Below, piece after piece: positions 41,182 through 49,892 of a DNA stretch of 64,000 nucleotides. The translations under genes were made by a program, and so were the position numbers. The notes under the pieces were generated by a model. It had not been told where the DNA came from. It saw only the letters and a list, made by a program, of their open reading frames with translations, and made no database searches. Source of the stretch: Glycomyces sp. NRRL B-16210 (GTDB lineage Bacteria > Actinomycetota > Actinomycetes > Mycobacteriales > Micromonosporaceae); the NCBI RefSeq assembly GCF_000719515.1, contig NZ_JOGR01000005.1, forward strand, positions 156,866 to 220,865, given 5' to 3'. The first letter of the stretch is position 1, and every line of letters begins with the position of its first letter.

Positions 41182-42078
41182 TCAACGGCCCGGGCCGACG
41201 TGCCGGCCGCGGCGTAGCGCCGTGACGATGAGGACGGTGCCGACGATGGAGTGGAGGGCGCCGATCACGATCCAGGACCGCACTGGGTCCACTTGCGGAA
41301 GGAGCAGCATCGCCGCGGTGTTGCCGAGGTGGAAGCCACCGTGTACCCCGATCGCGGCCCAAAGCGAGCCGGTCCACAGTTGCATGCCGACCGCCAGCAG
41401 GGAGAAGCCGAACGGCAGGGCGAGGTAAATCAGCTGTTCCGCGAAGGAGGTCTGGCCGCCGTTGGAGGCGAGGTGGATGACGGTGAACGTCAGCGTCGTC
41501 ACCGCGATCGCGAGAACAGGGCGCGTGCGCATGGTCGAGAGCAGCCAGCCGCGGTAGAGCAGTTCCTCGGGGATCGCCTGCAACAGGAACGCCTGCGAGA
41601 CGATCCCGATAAGCCCGAAGGCGAGTATCGAAGCGGAGTTGACGTCCGCCTCCGTCGAGACTGGCCCCGTCGCGGGGAGCACGGCGATCGCCGCGACGAC
41701 CAGGCCGCCCGCGACGAGGATCGCGAGCAGCAGCCACCCGGCCGAGTGCCGCGTCCACCGCCAGCCCGCGTCGCGCAGGTCGCGCCGTTCGACGAGCCGC
41801 ATCCACGTCCGCACTGCGACCACCGTGACGGTGAGCACGCACGCGTGCAGGAGCACTGACGCGACCGTCGCCGCCAGAGGGTTCTCCGTCAGCGACCCCT
41901 CAAGCCCCGGTACGGCCATGAGGAGCGCGAACAGACCCGCGACGAGGAAGTTCGCACCGAAGAGGACGCCCACCGCGACGACGGCGCGCACGGCGATGCC
42001 CACCGGGCCGAGTCCGAGCCGCGGCTCGGGCGGCGGCGTTTCGAGGACCGGCCGGGACTGTACTTGAGTGTGGTTCAT
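41182..42078 (-). CDS. CPBP intramembrane metalloprotease
   Basis: Predicted 298-residue protein with about eight membrane helices. The family's catalytic motifs are clear: EELLYRG (Glu171, Glu172, Arg176), FTVIH with His202, and HGGFH near 246. Bacterial CPBP proteins are often linked to bacteriocin self-immunity or protein processing, but none is visible here. TAGCGT lies 7 bases before the ATG at 42078, with no ribosome-binding site, so this is a leaderless start; longer frames start inside the divergent kinase promoter. Confidence 0.86.
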   Translation of the reverse strand: MNHTQVQSRPVLETPPPEPRLGLGPVGIAVRAVVAVGVLFGANFLVAGLFALLMAVPGLEGSLTENPLAATVASVLLHACVLTVTVVAVRTWMRLVERRDLRDAGWRWTRHSAGWLLLAILVAGGLVVAAIAVLPATGPVSTEADVNSASILAFGLIGIVSQAFLLQAIPEELLYRGWLLSTMRTRPVLAIAVTTLTFTVIHLASNGGQTSFAEQLIYLALPFGFSLLAVGMQLWTGSLWAAIGVHGGFHLGNTAAMLLLPQVDPVRSWIVIGALHSIVGTVLIVTALRRGRHVGPGR

Positions 42079-42139
42079 ACCTGGAACGCTAAGCCGAAGA
42101 ATTCGATCGTCCTGGGCCCCAAGGTCATCGGGAGTGATT

Positions 42140-42180
42140 ACCGGAGTTACGACCGGACAGCGGGAATTCGTGACTCCGGT
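42140..42180. promoter_or_regulatory. inverted repeat between CPBP protease and sensor kinase
   Basis: ACCGGAGT (42140-42147) and ACTCCGGT (42173-42180) form an exact inverted pair 25 bases apart in the divergent intergenic region. It could bind the NarL-type regulator encoded just downstream. Confidence 0.45.
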
Positions 42181-42218
42181 CATCGCCGCACGACCTGCGA
42201 CCTGCCTACCCTGGATCA

Positions 42219-43406
42219 ATGTCTGAGCCCACCTCGCGCCGCTCCGCGTTCCTGGACGGCACCGTCGGGATCGGGCTCACCGGGCCCGTCCTCGCGATAG
42301 TCGCGGAACCGCAGCCCGAGTTGTTCACCTGGACCATGTCCGCCGCGATCGCCGCGACCGTCGCGGCATGGATCGTGTGGCGGCGGGCGCCGCGGCTCCA
42401 GAGTGCCGCGGCGATCGCGTTCGCCGTCTTCGCGTCGGTCGTGCTCATCCTCGGCGGCGGTCCGCTCGCGTTCGGCGCCGCCTGGGTGGCGTGCCTGGCG
42501 CTCGCTCGCAGCTTCGGGGGGAGGGTGGCGCTCTACTACACGGCGGCCCTCAGCCTCACAGCCTTCGCGCTCCACGCCGCGACGGGCAGCTCTTGGCAGA
42601 CGAGCCTGATCGAGAGCGTCTTCACCGGCGTGCTCGCCGGCTTCGGCACCGCCTTCGCACTCGTGCTGGACGATGCCGACCGTGTCGAACGCGAACGCGC
42701 ACTGCTCAGCGCCGAACGCGAAGCGACACTTGCGAGCCTGAAACACGCGAACGACGAGCTCCAGCGCCGGCTCGGCACCGAACAGGATCTCGCGCTCGCC
42801 GAAGAACGCGCCCGCACCGCCCGCGACCTCCACGATGGACTCGGCCATCGGTTGACGGCCATCGGACTGTCGCTCGAATACATGCAGCGCATGCGCGACC
42901 GCGATCCTGAACGCGCCTGGTCGGAGCTGGCGCGGGCACGAGCCTCGGTGAGCGAAGCGCTCGAAGCCATGCGCACCGTCGTGCGCGCCATGCACCCTGT
43001 CGAGCTGGCCACTCTCCGCGGCACCGACGCCTTCAGCGCGATCGCCGACGCCTTCCGCTCCAGCGGTCTCGACATCCGCGTCACCGTCGACGGCGTGCGC
43101 GAGCTCTCGCACGAACACTCCGTGCTCCTCGTACGTTTCATCCAAGAAGGACTGACGAACGTCGTCAGGCACGCGGACGCCGGCCGCGTGGACCTCAATG
43201 TCGCCGTTCAACAGGACGGCATCGAAGCCTCGATCGAAGACCTCGGCAGGCTCCCGGCGGCGCCCGCCTCGGACGGCTTCGGGCTGCGGTCCCTCCGGGC
43301 GCGAGCCGAATCGCTCGGCGGCTCCCTCCACGCCGCGCCCGCCCCCACAGGGTTTCTCCTGAAGATCGCGCTGCCCGCGCACTGCGAGCGGACCGTCGCG
43401 GCATGA
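42219..43406 (+). CDS. sensor histidine kinase, HisKA_3 type
   Basis: Predicted 395-residue membrane kinase. Residues about 18-150 contain five or six hydrophobic helices without a large extracellular domain, so it likely senses membrane state or a lipophilic compound. His205 in ARDLHDGLGHRL is the phosphorylated residue of the NarX/DesK class. A GHKL ATPase domain follows (FIQEGLTNVVRHADAG N-box; DGFGLRSLRAR). The ATG follows TACCCT by 6 bases: leaderless. It overlaps its regulator gene by 4 bases. Confidence 0.9.
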   Translation: MSEPTSRRSAFLDGTVGIGLTGPVLAIVAEPQPELFTWTMSAAIAATVAAWIVWRRAPRLQSAAAIAFAVFASVVLILGGGPLAFGAAWVACLALARSFGGRVALYYTAALSLTAFALHAATGSSWQTSLIESVFTGVLAGFGTAFALVLDDADRVERERALLSAEREATLASLKHANDELQRRLGTEQDLALAEERARTARDLHDGLGHRLTAIGLSLEYMQRMRDRDPERAWSELARARASVSEALEAMRTVVRAMHPVELATLRGTDAFSAIADAFRSSGLDIRVTVDGVRELSHEHSVLLVRFIQEGLTNVVRHADAGRVDLNVAVQQDGIEASIEDLGRLPAAPASDGFGLRSLRARAESLGGSLHAAPAPTGFLLKIALPAHCERTVAA

Positions 43407-44101
43407 ACGGCATCCGCGTTCTCGTCGTTGACGACCAGGAGCTACTGCGCCGCGGACTGCGCATGCTCCTAGAGACCGAAGAGGACATCGAAGTGGTCGG
43501 CGAGGCCGAGCACGGACTGCGCGCGCTCGCCGCGATTCCCGCGCTGGCACCCGATGTCGTGCTCGCCGATGCGCGGATGCCGGAGCTCGACGGCATGGGG
43601 CTCGTCGAGCGGTGCGGGAGGGACCATCCGGGTCTGCCGGTGCTGGTGCTCACCACCTTCGACGACGCGCGTCTGGTGCGCGCGATCCTCGAGGCGGGCG
43701 CCGCGGGCTTCCTGCTCAAGGACATCTCGACCGAGGCGCTGAGCGAAGCCATCAGGCAGGTCGTGCGGGGCGGACTCGTCATCGACCCGCGTGTCGCCCG
43801 CGCGGCGTTCCGCTCCCCCGCCCCCGATCCCGCGATGCCGCACTTGTCGGCGACCGAACTCGCCGTGGCCGAACTCGTCGCGCTCGGGCTCCCCAACGCG
43901 CAGATCGCCGAACGCCTGAAGTTTGCCCATGGCACCGTGAAGAACACCGTCTCCGCGCTGCTGCGCAAGTTCGGCGCCCGCGACCGCACGGCCCTTGCAC
44001 TCCGACTCGTACACGGCCTCGACCTCGGGGCAGCGGCACCCGCGGACATTTCTGTATCTCAGCCGCCCGTTCCCTCCCAACCACCGCCGAACAGGTCCTG
44101 A
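43403..44101 (+). CDS. NarL/LuxR-type response regulator
   Basis: Predicted 232-residue regulator. The receiver domain has Asp10/Asp11 (VVDDQ), phospho-acceptor Asp56 in VVLADARMP and Lys in FLLKD near residue 107. The C-terminal LuxR helix-turn-helix is at about 148-210 (LSATELAVAELVALGLPNAQIAERL). A short Pro/Ser-rich tail follows. Partner of the adjacent kinase; the divergent CPBP protease is a likely target, judged from the inverted repeat between them. Confidence 0.9.
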   Translation: MNGIRVLVVDDQELLRRGLRMLLETEEDIEVVGEAEHGLRALAAIPALAPDVVLADARMPELDGMGLVERCGRDHPGLPVLVLTTFDDARLVRAILEAGAAGFLLKDISTEALSEAIRQVVRGGLVIDPRVARAAFRSPAPDPAMPHLSATELAVAELVALGLPNAQIAERLKFAHGTVKNTVSALLRKFGARDRTALALRLVHGLDLGAAAPADISVSQPPVPSQPPPNRS

Positions 44102-44164
44102 AAGTCACACCGACATACCCGGTCGCCCAAGGGGACGGCGTCGCGGGCCGGTGGACCGGCAAGA

Positions 44165-44260
44165 GCACCGCAATCCAGGCCCGCAACGGCAGGACCCGCG
44201 TCTGCGGGAGTGCGACTACGGCGAACGCAACGGCCACCCGGTCAGCGAGAGAGCCGCCGT
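44165..44260 (+). pseudogene. possible remnant of an alpha/beta-hydrolase N-terminus
   Basis: The 241-base gap between the response regulator and the AraC-type gene contains, in two successive frames, IQARNGRT and then LRECDYGERNGHPVSE, which together resemble the first strands of small-molecule alpha/beta hydrolases. No active-site motif follows, and the frame change would make it non-functional. The resemblance is short and may be chance. Confidence 0.25.
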
Positions 44261-44342
44261 CCGCGCCGATCACATCGAGCGGCCCTTCCCCGGCGGGCAG
44301 GGCGGCACTACACCGTCTCGGCGGACTCGATCGATGGCGCCG

Positions 44343-45179
44343 TCACCGGCGGGCGATGACCAGTTCCCTTGCGGCCGAGGCGCATTGGACAGCGTACTCG
44401 GACGGCGGGTAACCGATGACGTTCTTGAAGTCGTGCGTGAAGTGGGCCTGGTCGGACCATCCGAGCTCGGCGGCCAGTCCGGCCAGGTCCACTTCCGCGT
44501 CGGCCGCGAGGCGGTCGGCCGCGTCGTGGAGCCGGTACCGGCTCAGCAGCGTCTTCGGGCCGAGCCCGATGTACGCCTGGAACAACCGCTGCAAGCGCTT
44601 GGGGGTCGTGAAGAACCGCGCGGTGACTTGGTCCACCCGTGTGATGCCGCGATCCTCCAGCATCGCCGCCACGATCCGCAGCAGCTCCTCGTAGCGCTCG
44701 TCCACCCGCTCGGGCATCCGCGCGCTCAGGAACCGTGTCACGGCCGCTGCCACCGCTTCGTCGCCGCCGCCCATCACGACCGCGTTCAGTTCCTCGACCG
44801 GGCTCCCGAACACCGTCGCCGCTCCCGCGACCCAGTCGGCGAACGCGGCCGCGTCGATCCCCGTGAACGCCGTGAACCCGCCCGGGCGGAACTTCGCCCC
44901 GAACACCCGCCCCGCGCCTGTCAGCGGATGTCGCGAGACCGCCATCCCTGGCCCGTGCACCTCCGGGCCCAGTCCTGGCATGAAGCTCAGGTTCACGCAC
45001 GGGTGCGGGATCACCACCGACTCGTACGAGGCCCCCTCCGGCAGGTCCCAGTGCACCGACCAGTACCGCTCGACGTACGTCCCCAGCGGCCCGCCGACCG
45101 GGTATCGCCGCAGGTCGATGTGCCGCGCCGCCTCCTGCGGCCGCAGCATGCCCTTGTCGCTCGCGGTCGGTCCCGTCAT
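44343..45179 (-). CDS. AraC-family regulator with DUF6597-like sensor domain
   Basis: Predicted 278-residue transcription factor. The N-terminal two-thirds form the sensing domain (GTYVERYWSVHWDLP and VVIPHPCVNLSFMPG are typical). The AraC DNA-binding domain spans about residues 170-265 with VDLAGLAAELGWSDQAHFTHDF. TACGAT lies 7 bases before the ATG at 45179, so the message is probably leaderless. It is divergent from a VOC-family gene, which is the probable target. Confidence 0.86.
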   Translation of the reverse strand: MTGPTASDKGMLRPQEAARHIDLRRYPVGGPLGTYVERYWSVHWDLPEGASYESVVIPHPCVNLSFMPGLGPEVHGPGMAVSRHPLTGAGRVFGAKFRPGGFTAFTGIDAAAFADWVAGAATVFGSPVEELNAVVMGGGDEAVAAAVTRFLSARMPERVDERYEELLRIVAAMLEDRGITRVDQVTARFFTTPKRLQRLFQAYIGLGPKTLLSRYRLHDAADRLAADAEVDLAGLAAELGWSDQAHFTHDFKNVIGYPPSEYAVQCASAARELVIARR

Positions 45180-45252
45180 GCCCACGATCGTAGATCGGGG
45201 GTACGTCGCTTTTTTACAAGCGCAGCGGCGGCGGGCCGACGAGACTGGGCCC

Positions 45253-45738
45253 ATGAGCGAAACCAGCGTCAACCCGATTCCCGACGGCTATCACTCGATC
45301 ACGCCGTTCATCGTCGTCAAGGAGGCCGCCAAGGCCATCGACTGGTACACCCAGGTCTTCGGCGCCGTCGAACGCACCCGCAACACCGGCCCGGACGGCA
45401 CGGTCTGGCACGCCGAGATCCAGATCGGCGACTCGATCCTCCAACTCGGCGACCCGAACGAGGGCTTCGGCATGGAGGTGCCCGATCCCGAGCGGATCAC
45501 CTCCTCGCTCGTCCTCTACGTACCCGACTGCAACGCGGTCTTCGCGAAAGCGGTCGAAGCGGGGGCGACCGTGCGCGAGGAGCCGTCCGTCTTCCTCACC
45601 GGCGACCTGTACGGCTCGATCGCCGACCCGTTCGGTCGGCGCTGGGCCATCATGACCCGTGTCGAGGACATCCCTCTCAAGGAAGGCGAGCGCCGCGTCG
45701 ACGAGTGGATCGCCAAGATGGGCGAGAGCGAAGGCTGA
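45253..45738 (+). CDS. VOC (glyoxalase/bleomycin-resistance fold) protein
   Basis: Predicted 161-residue protein with two beta-alpha-beta-beta-beta units. IDWYTQVFGAVERTR near residue 29 and AEIQIGDSILQLGD near 53 are typical of the PhnB-like branch; SIADPFGRRWAIMTRVEDI near the C-terminus holds the closing strand. Metal ligands His (TVWHAEI) and Glu are plausible. Related proteins act as dioxygenases, isomerases or drug binders; the activity here cannot be fixed. Divergent from the AraC-type gene. Confidence 0.83.
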   Translation: MSETSVNPIPDGYHSITPFIVVKEAAKAIDWYTQVFGAVERTRNTGPDGTVWHAEIQIGDSILQLGDPNEGFGMEVPDPERITSSLVLYVPDCNAVFAKAVEAGATVREEPSVFLTGDLYGSIADPFGRRWAIMTRVEDIPLKEGERRVDEWIAKMGESEG

Positions 45739-45775
45739 CCACTGCGATTACGGGGCGGGCCTATGGCCCGCCCCC

Positions 45776-46750
45776 TCAATAGCTCTCCGGGTACCCCACC
45801 GTCGGCGCCGACACGTCGTCGAGCGCCAGCCGGATCTCCGGCGGCAGAAACAGCTGCTCGGTCGCCAGCGAGGCCCGCAACTGCGTCGCGTTGCGCGCTC
45901 CCACGATCGCCGAGGCCACCCCCGGCTGGTCCCGCACCCACGCCAGCGCCACCTCCAGGGGACTCACCCCGAGCCCTTCGGCTGCCGTCGCGCACGCCTC
46001 CACGATCCCCGCCGACCGCTCGTCCAAGTACGCCGCCGCGAATCGCGACCACTGCGCCGAGGCCGCGCGCGAGTCGGCGGGCCGCCCGAACCGGTACTTG
46101 CCCGTCAGCACCCCCCGGCCCAGCGGCGACCATGCGAGCATCCCCAGCTCCATCGCCAGGCACGCGGGCAGCACCTCCCGCTCGACGCCCCGCTGGAGCA
46201 GCGAGTACTCCACCTGGCTCGCCACGATCGGGGTCCGCCCGGGCCAGGCGGCCTGCCACGCGTACGCGCGCGCGGTCTGCCACCCGGTGTGGTTGGAGAG
46301 GCCCACGTACCGGACCTTCCCGCTCGACACCGCGCCGTCGAGGACCGACATGGTCTCCTCCAGCGGCGTGTCCGGGTCGTAGACGTGCAGGATCCACAGG
46401 TCGATGTAGTCGGTTCCCAGCCGCCGCAGCGATCCCTCGAGCGAGCGCATCAGCCACCCGCGCGAGGTGTCCCGCTTGCGCGGCGCCCCGTCGGTGCGCA
46501 CGCCCGCCTTCGTGGCGATGTGCAGCTCCGAGCGCGCGGCGATCTTCCCGATGAGCTGGCCGATCACCGCTTCGGCCGCGCCCTGCCCGAAGACGTCGGC
46601 GGTGTCGACGAGCGTGCCGCCGGCCTCGACGAAGGTCTGGAGCTGCGCGGCGGCATCCTCCAGGCCGGCCTCGTCGGTGGTCCACGTCATCGTTCCCAGG
46701 CCCAGAGAGGAGACTTCGATGCCGCTGCGTCCAAGTGGTCGGCGTTCCAT
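45776..46750 (-). CDS. aldo/keto reductase-like protein lacking the usual catalytic Tyr
   Basis: Predicted 324-residue TIM-barrel protein of the Kv-beta-like aldo/keto reductases. Conserved positions include LGLGTMTW, the Asp of VDTAD near 49, Lys in HIATKAG near 82, His in WILHVYDPD near 122, and the NADPH-binding end ASAIVGARNATQL. The catalytic Tyr of DTADVYG is replaced by Phe54 (DTADVFGQG), so normal reductase activity is doubtful. The ATG at 46750 is chosen from the family N-terminus; longer frames are unsupported. Divergent from mshC. Confidence 0.84.
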   Translation of the reverse strand: MERRPLGRSGIEVSSLGLGTMTWTTDEAGLEDAAAQLQTFVEAGGTLVDTADVFGQGAAEAVIGQLIGKIAARSELHIATKAGVRTDGAPRKRDTSRGWLMRSLEGSLRRLGTDYIDLWILHVYDPDTPLEETMSVLDGAVSSGKVRYVGLSNHTGWQTARAYAWQAAWPGRTPIVASQVEYSLLQRGVEREVLPACLAMELGMLAWSPLGRGVLTGKYRFGRPADSRAASAQWSRFAAAYLDERSAGIVEACATAAEGLGVSPLEVALAWVRDQPGVASAIVGARNATQLRASLATEQLFLPPEIRLALDDVSAPTVGYPESY

Positions 46751-46869
46751 GAGCACACAAGGTACATCGAGCGACCCTCGTGTAGGAGCCTCAGGTGCGC
46801 CCCAACGCGATGCGGGCCCGCTTTCGCGGTGCTGGCCGGACGGCCGGAATTCGAAATATGATCGCGGGC

Positions 46870-48111
46870 ATGGAATCCTGGACCGCACCTTCGGTACCCG
46901 CCCTGCCCGGCCACGGCCCGGCCCTCCGCCTGCACGACACCGCCTCTGCGGGGCTGCGCGAGACGGTCCGGCCCGGCGCCGAGCGCGCCACGATGTACGT
47001 GTGCGGCATCACCCCCTACGACGCCACGCATCTGGGCCACGCGGCCACGATGGTCACCTTCGACCTCGTCCACCGCTACTGGCTCGACCAGGGCCTGGAC
47101 GTCCACTACGTCCAGAACGTCACCGACGTTGACGAGCCGCTCTTCGAAAGGGCCGAACGCGACGGCACCGACTGGCAGGTCCTGGGCCTGCGCGAGACCG
47201 CGCTCTACCGCGAGGACATGGTCGCCCTGCGGGTGCTGCCGCCGCGCCACTACGTCGGCGCCGTCGAGTCCATCCCCTCGGTCGGCAAGGCCGTCGCCGA
47301 ACTGCTCGACAAGGGCGCGGCCTACCGCCATGAGTCGGGCGACGTCTACTACGCCGTCGAGGCCGACCCGAACTTCGGCTCCGCCTCGCGCTACGACCGC
47401 GAGACCATGCTCCGCTACGCCCGCGAACGCGGCGGCGACCCCGACCGCGAAGGCAAGCGCGACCCGCTCGACCCGATCCTGTGGAACGCCCCCCGCGACG
47501 GCGAGCCCGCGTGGGAGTCCCCGGTCGGCCCCGGCCGCCCCGGCTGGCACATCGAGTGCGCCTGCATCGCCCTCGACCACCTCGGGGCCGCCATCGACGT
47601 CCAAGGCGGCGGCAACGACCTCATCTACCCCCACCACGAGCTCTCGGCGGCCCACGCCGAGTCCCTCACCGGCGAGCACCCGTTCGCCCGCGCCTACGTC
47701 CACACCGGCATGATCGGCCTCGACGGCGAGAAGATGTCCAAGTCCCTCGGCAACCTCGTGTTCGTCTCCAAACTCCGCGCCGAAGGCGTCGACCCCGCCG
47801 CCGTCCGCCTCGCCCTCCTCGCCCAGCACTACCGCGCCGACCGCCAGTGGAGCGCCGCCGCGCTGGCCGAGGCCGAACTGCGCCTGGGCCGGTGGCGCGC
47901 CGCGGTCGAGCGCGAACTCGCCGTGCCCGCCGGGGCGGTCCTCACCGCCGTCCGCGAGCGCCTCGCCGATGATCTTGATACTCCCGGTGCCCTTGCGGCA
48001 GTTGATGCCTGGGCCAACGAAACCCTCGCCCACGGCGGCGAGGACCCCTCGGCGCCGACCCTCGCCCGCGACACGATCGGAGGAATCCTCGGCATAGACT
48101 GCACGCGCTGA
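46870..48111 (+). CDS. mshC: mycothiol ligase MshC
   Basis: Joins cysteine to glucosaminyl-inositol with ATP, the third step of mycothiol synthesis. The 413-residue class-I tRNA-synthetase-like protein has Zn-ligand Cys in MYVCGITPYDATHLGHA (with the HIGH-like HLGH) and KMSKS in GEKMSKSLGN. The ATG at 46870 (ESWTAPSVPALPG) is favoured by similarity of the N-terminus and by TATGAT 7 bases upstream, which makes the message leaderless. Mycothiol is restricted to actinobacteria, which fixes the phylum. Confidence 0.95.
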   Translation: MESWTAPSVPALPGHGPALRLHDTASAGLRETVRPGAERATMYVCGITPYDATHLGHAATMVTFDLVHRYWLDQGLDVHYVQNVTDVDEPLFERAERDGTDWQVLGLRETALYREDMVALRVLPPRHYVGAVESIPSVGKAVAELLDKGAAYRHESGDVYYAVEADPNFGSASRYDRETMLRYARERGGDPDREGKRDPLDPILWNAPRDGEPAWESPVGPGRPGWHIECACIALDHLGAAIDVQGGGNDLIYPHHELSAAHAESLTGEHPFARAYVHTGMIGLDGEKMSKSLGNLVFVSKLRAEGVDPAAVRLALLAQHYRADRQWSAAALAEAELRLGRWRAAVERELAVPAGAVLTAVRERLADDLDTPGALAAVDAWANETLAHGGEDPSAPTLARDTIGGILGIDCTR

Positions 48112-48182
48112 TTGTGCGAATTGCCGAGTTTCGGTACGCTCATCACCGAGCGTGGCCGACTCCCCATTCCCCTGGAGTCGAA

Positions 48183-49844
48183 TTGAAGATCCTGCTGCTG
48201 GTGTCCGCATTCAACGGCCTCACCCAGCGAGTCTGGTGCGCCCTGCGCGAGCAGGGGCACGAGGTCGGCGTCGAGCTGGCCCCGGCCCACAGCGCCCCGC
48301 AGTCGCTGACCGAAGCGGTCGAACGGGTCGACCCCGACCTGATCCTCTGCCCGTTCCTCAAGCACCGGGTCCCCGAAGCGGTCTGGCAACGCTGGACCAC
48401 CGTCATCGTCCACCCCGGACCGGTCGGCGACCGCGGGCCCTCCTCACTCGACCACGCCCTGCTCGGCCAGAGCCCCCGCTGGGGCGTCACCGCCCTCTCG
48501 GCGGTCGAGGAGATGGACGCCGGACCCGTCTGGGCCACCGCCGAATTCGAGGTCCCGGCCGGGATCACGAAGAGCGCCCTCTACAACGGCCGCGTCGCCG
48601 ACGCCGCGATGGCGTGCGTCGAGGCCACCGTCCGCAAGGTCGCCGCCGGCGAGGCCCCGACCCCCGTCGAGCACCACCCGCGCACCATCGCCGGCACCGG
48701 GGAGCTGCCGCTGCTGCGCCGCGCGGCGTTCGCGCTCGACTGGCACGCCCCGGCCGCCGACCTGGCCCGCCGCATCGCCGCCGCCGACGGCGCCCCGGGC
48801 GCCCCCGCCGAACTGCACGGGCGGACCTACTGCCTCTTCGACGCCACCGCCGTCCCCGGCGCCGCGCACGAAGGCGCCGAACCCGGCGCGATCGTCGGCC
48901 GCGACGGCGACCAGATCGCCTTCGCCACCGGCGAAGGCCTCCTGTGGGTCGGTTACGCCGCCCGCCTCGACAAGCGGCGGGGCCCCAAACTCCCGGCCAC
49001 GATGGTCATCGACGCCGAAGGCGTCCCCTTCATGCCCGCCCCCGAGGCCATCGCCGAGTCGGTCTACCGCCGCGAAGGCGACATCGGCTACCTCTCGATC
49101 CGCTCCTACAACGGCGCCATGCACACCGAGCAGTGCCGCCGCCTCACCGCCGCGGTCGAGAAGGCCCTCACCGAGGACACCCGCATCCTCGTCGTCACCG
49201 GCACCGAGCACGCCTTCTCCAACGGCATCCACCTCGGCGTCATCGACGCCTCGCCCGACCCCGCCGCCGAGGCCTGGGCCAACATCAACGCGATCGACGA
49301 CCTCTGCACGGCCCTCGCCCGCGCCGATCAGCTCACCGTCGCCGCGTTCTCGGCCAACGCCGGCGCCGGCGGCGTCATGGCCGCCCTGTGCGCCGACGTC
49401 ACCGTCGCCCGCCACGGCACCGTCCTCAACCCCTACTACGACATGGGCATCTTCGGCTCCGAGCTGCACACCTGGACCGTCGCCGACCGCGTCGGCGCCT
49501 CCGTCGCGGCCCGCCTCCTGGGCGAGAAGCTCCCGATCTCCGCCGCCGAGGCCGCGGACCTGGGCCTCATCGGCGCGGTCGGGCCCCGCGACTGGGACGA
49601 GTTCCAGCGCTGGCTGCGCGCGGTCGCCATCGGCTACAGCGACCCGGCCGTGCGCGGGCGCATGTTCGCCGCCAAGGCCCGCCGCCGCGCCGAGGCCCGC
49701 CCGCTGTCGTACTACCGGACGATCGAGCTGGCCGAGATGGCCCGCGACTTCTTCGACGACCGCCACGGCTTCGACGCGAAAAGGCGCGCCTTCCTGGGCA
49801 AATCCGCCCCCGCCGAGACGCCCGCGAAACTCCGCTTCCACTGA
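48183..49844 (+). CDS. hypX: HypX-like hydrogenase maturation protein (formyltransferase-enoyl-CoA hydratase fusion)
   Basis: Predicted 553-residue fusion. Residues 1-250 resemble formyl-THF transferases (VHPGPVGDRGPSSLDHALL near residue 80). Residues about 290-540 have the crotonase fold (GTEHAFSNGIHLGVIDAS and GAGGVMAALCADVTVA). In Ralstonia and related bacteria HypX takes a formyl group from formyl-THF and releases CO, which becomes a ligand of [NiFe]-hydrogenase in air. The TTG at 48183 with CTGGAG upstream gives the correct MKILLLVSAFNG start. No hydrogenase or other hyp gene is nearby, so its client is elsewhere or the function has changed. Confidence 0.84.
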   Translation: MKILLLVSAFNGLTQRVWCALREQGHEVGVELAPAHSAPQSLTEAVERVDPDLILCPFLKHRVPEAVWQRWTTVIVHPGPVGDRGPSSLDHALLGQSPRWGVTALSAVEEMDAGPVWATAEFEVPAGITKSALYNGRVADAAMACVEATVRKVAAGEAPTPVEHHPRTIAGTGELPLLRRAAFALDWHAPAADLARRIAAADGAPGAPAELHGRTYCLFDATAVPGAAHEGAEPGAIVGRDGDQIAFATGEGLLWVGYAARLDKRRGPKLPATMVIDAEGVPFMPAPEAIAESVYRREGDIGYLSIRSYNGAMHTEQCRRLTAAVEKALTEDTRILVVTGTEHAFSNGIHLGVIDASPDPAAEAWANINAIDDLCTALARADQLTVAAFSANAGAGGVMAALCADVTVARHGTVLNPYYDMGIFGSELHTWTVADRVGASVAARLLGEKLPISAAEAADLGLIGAVGPRDWDEFQRWLRAVAIGYSDPAVRGRMFAAKARRRAEARPLSYYRTIELAEMARDFFDDRHGFDAKRRAFLGKSAPAETPAKLRFH

Positions 49845-49892
49845 TGTCCCGACCTCGTTGACAGGCCGCGTCCCACCTGGTGGACTGGAGGC

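Noticed and set aside
44102..44342. A complete small gene in the gap
   Set aside because: No frame has both a start signal and family-like sequence throughout; only a short hydrolase-like trace is visible.
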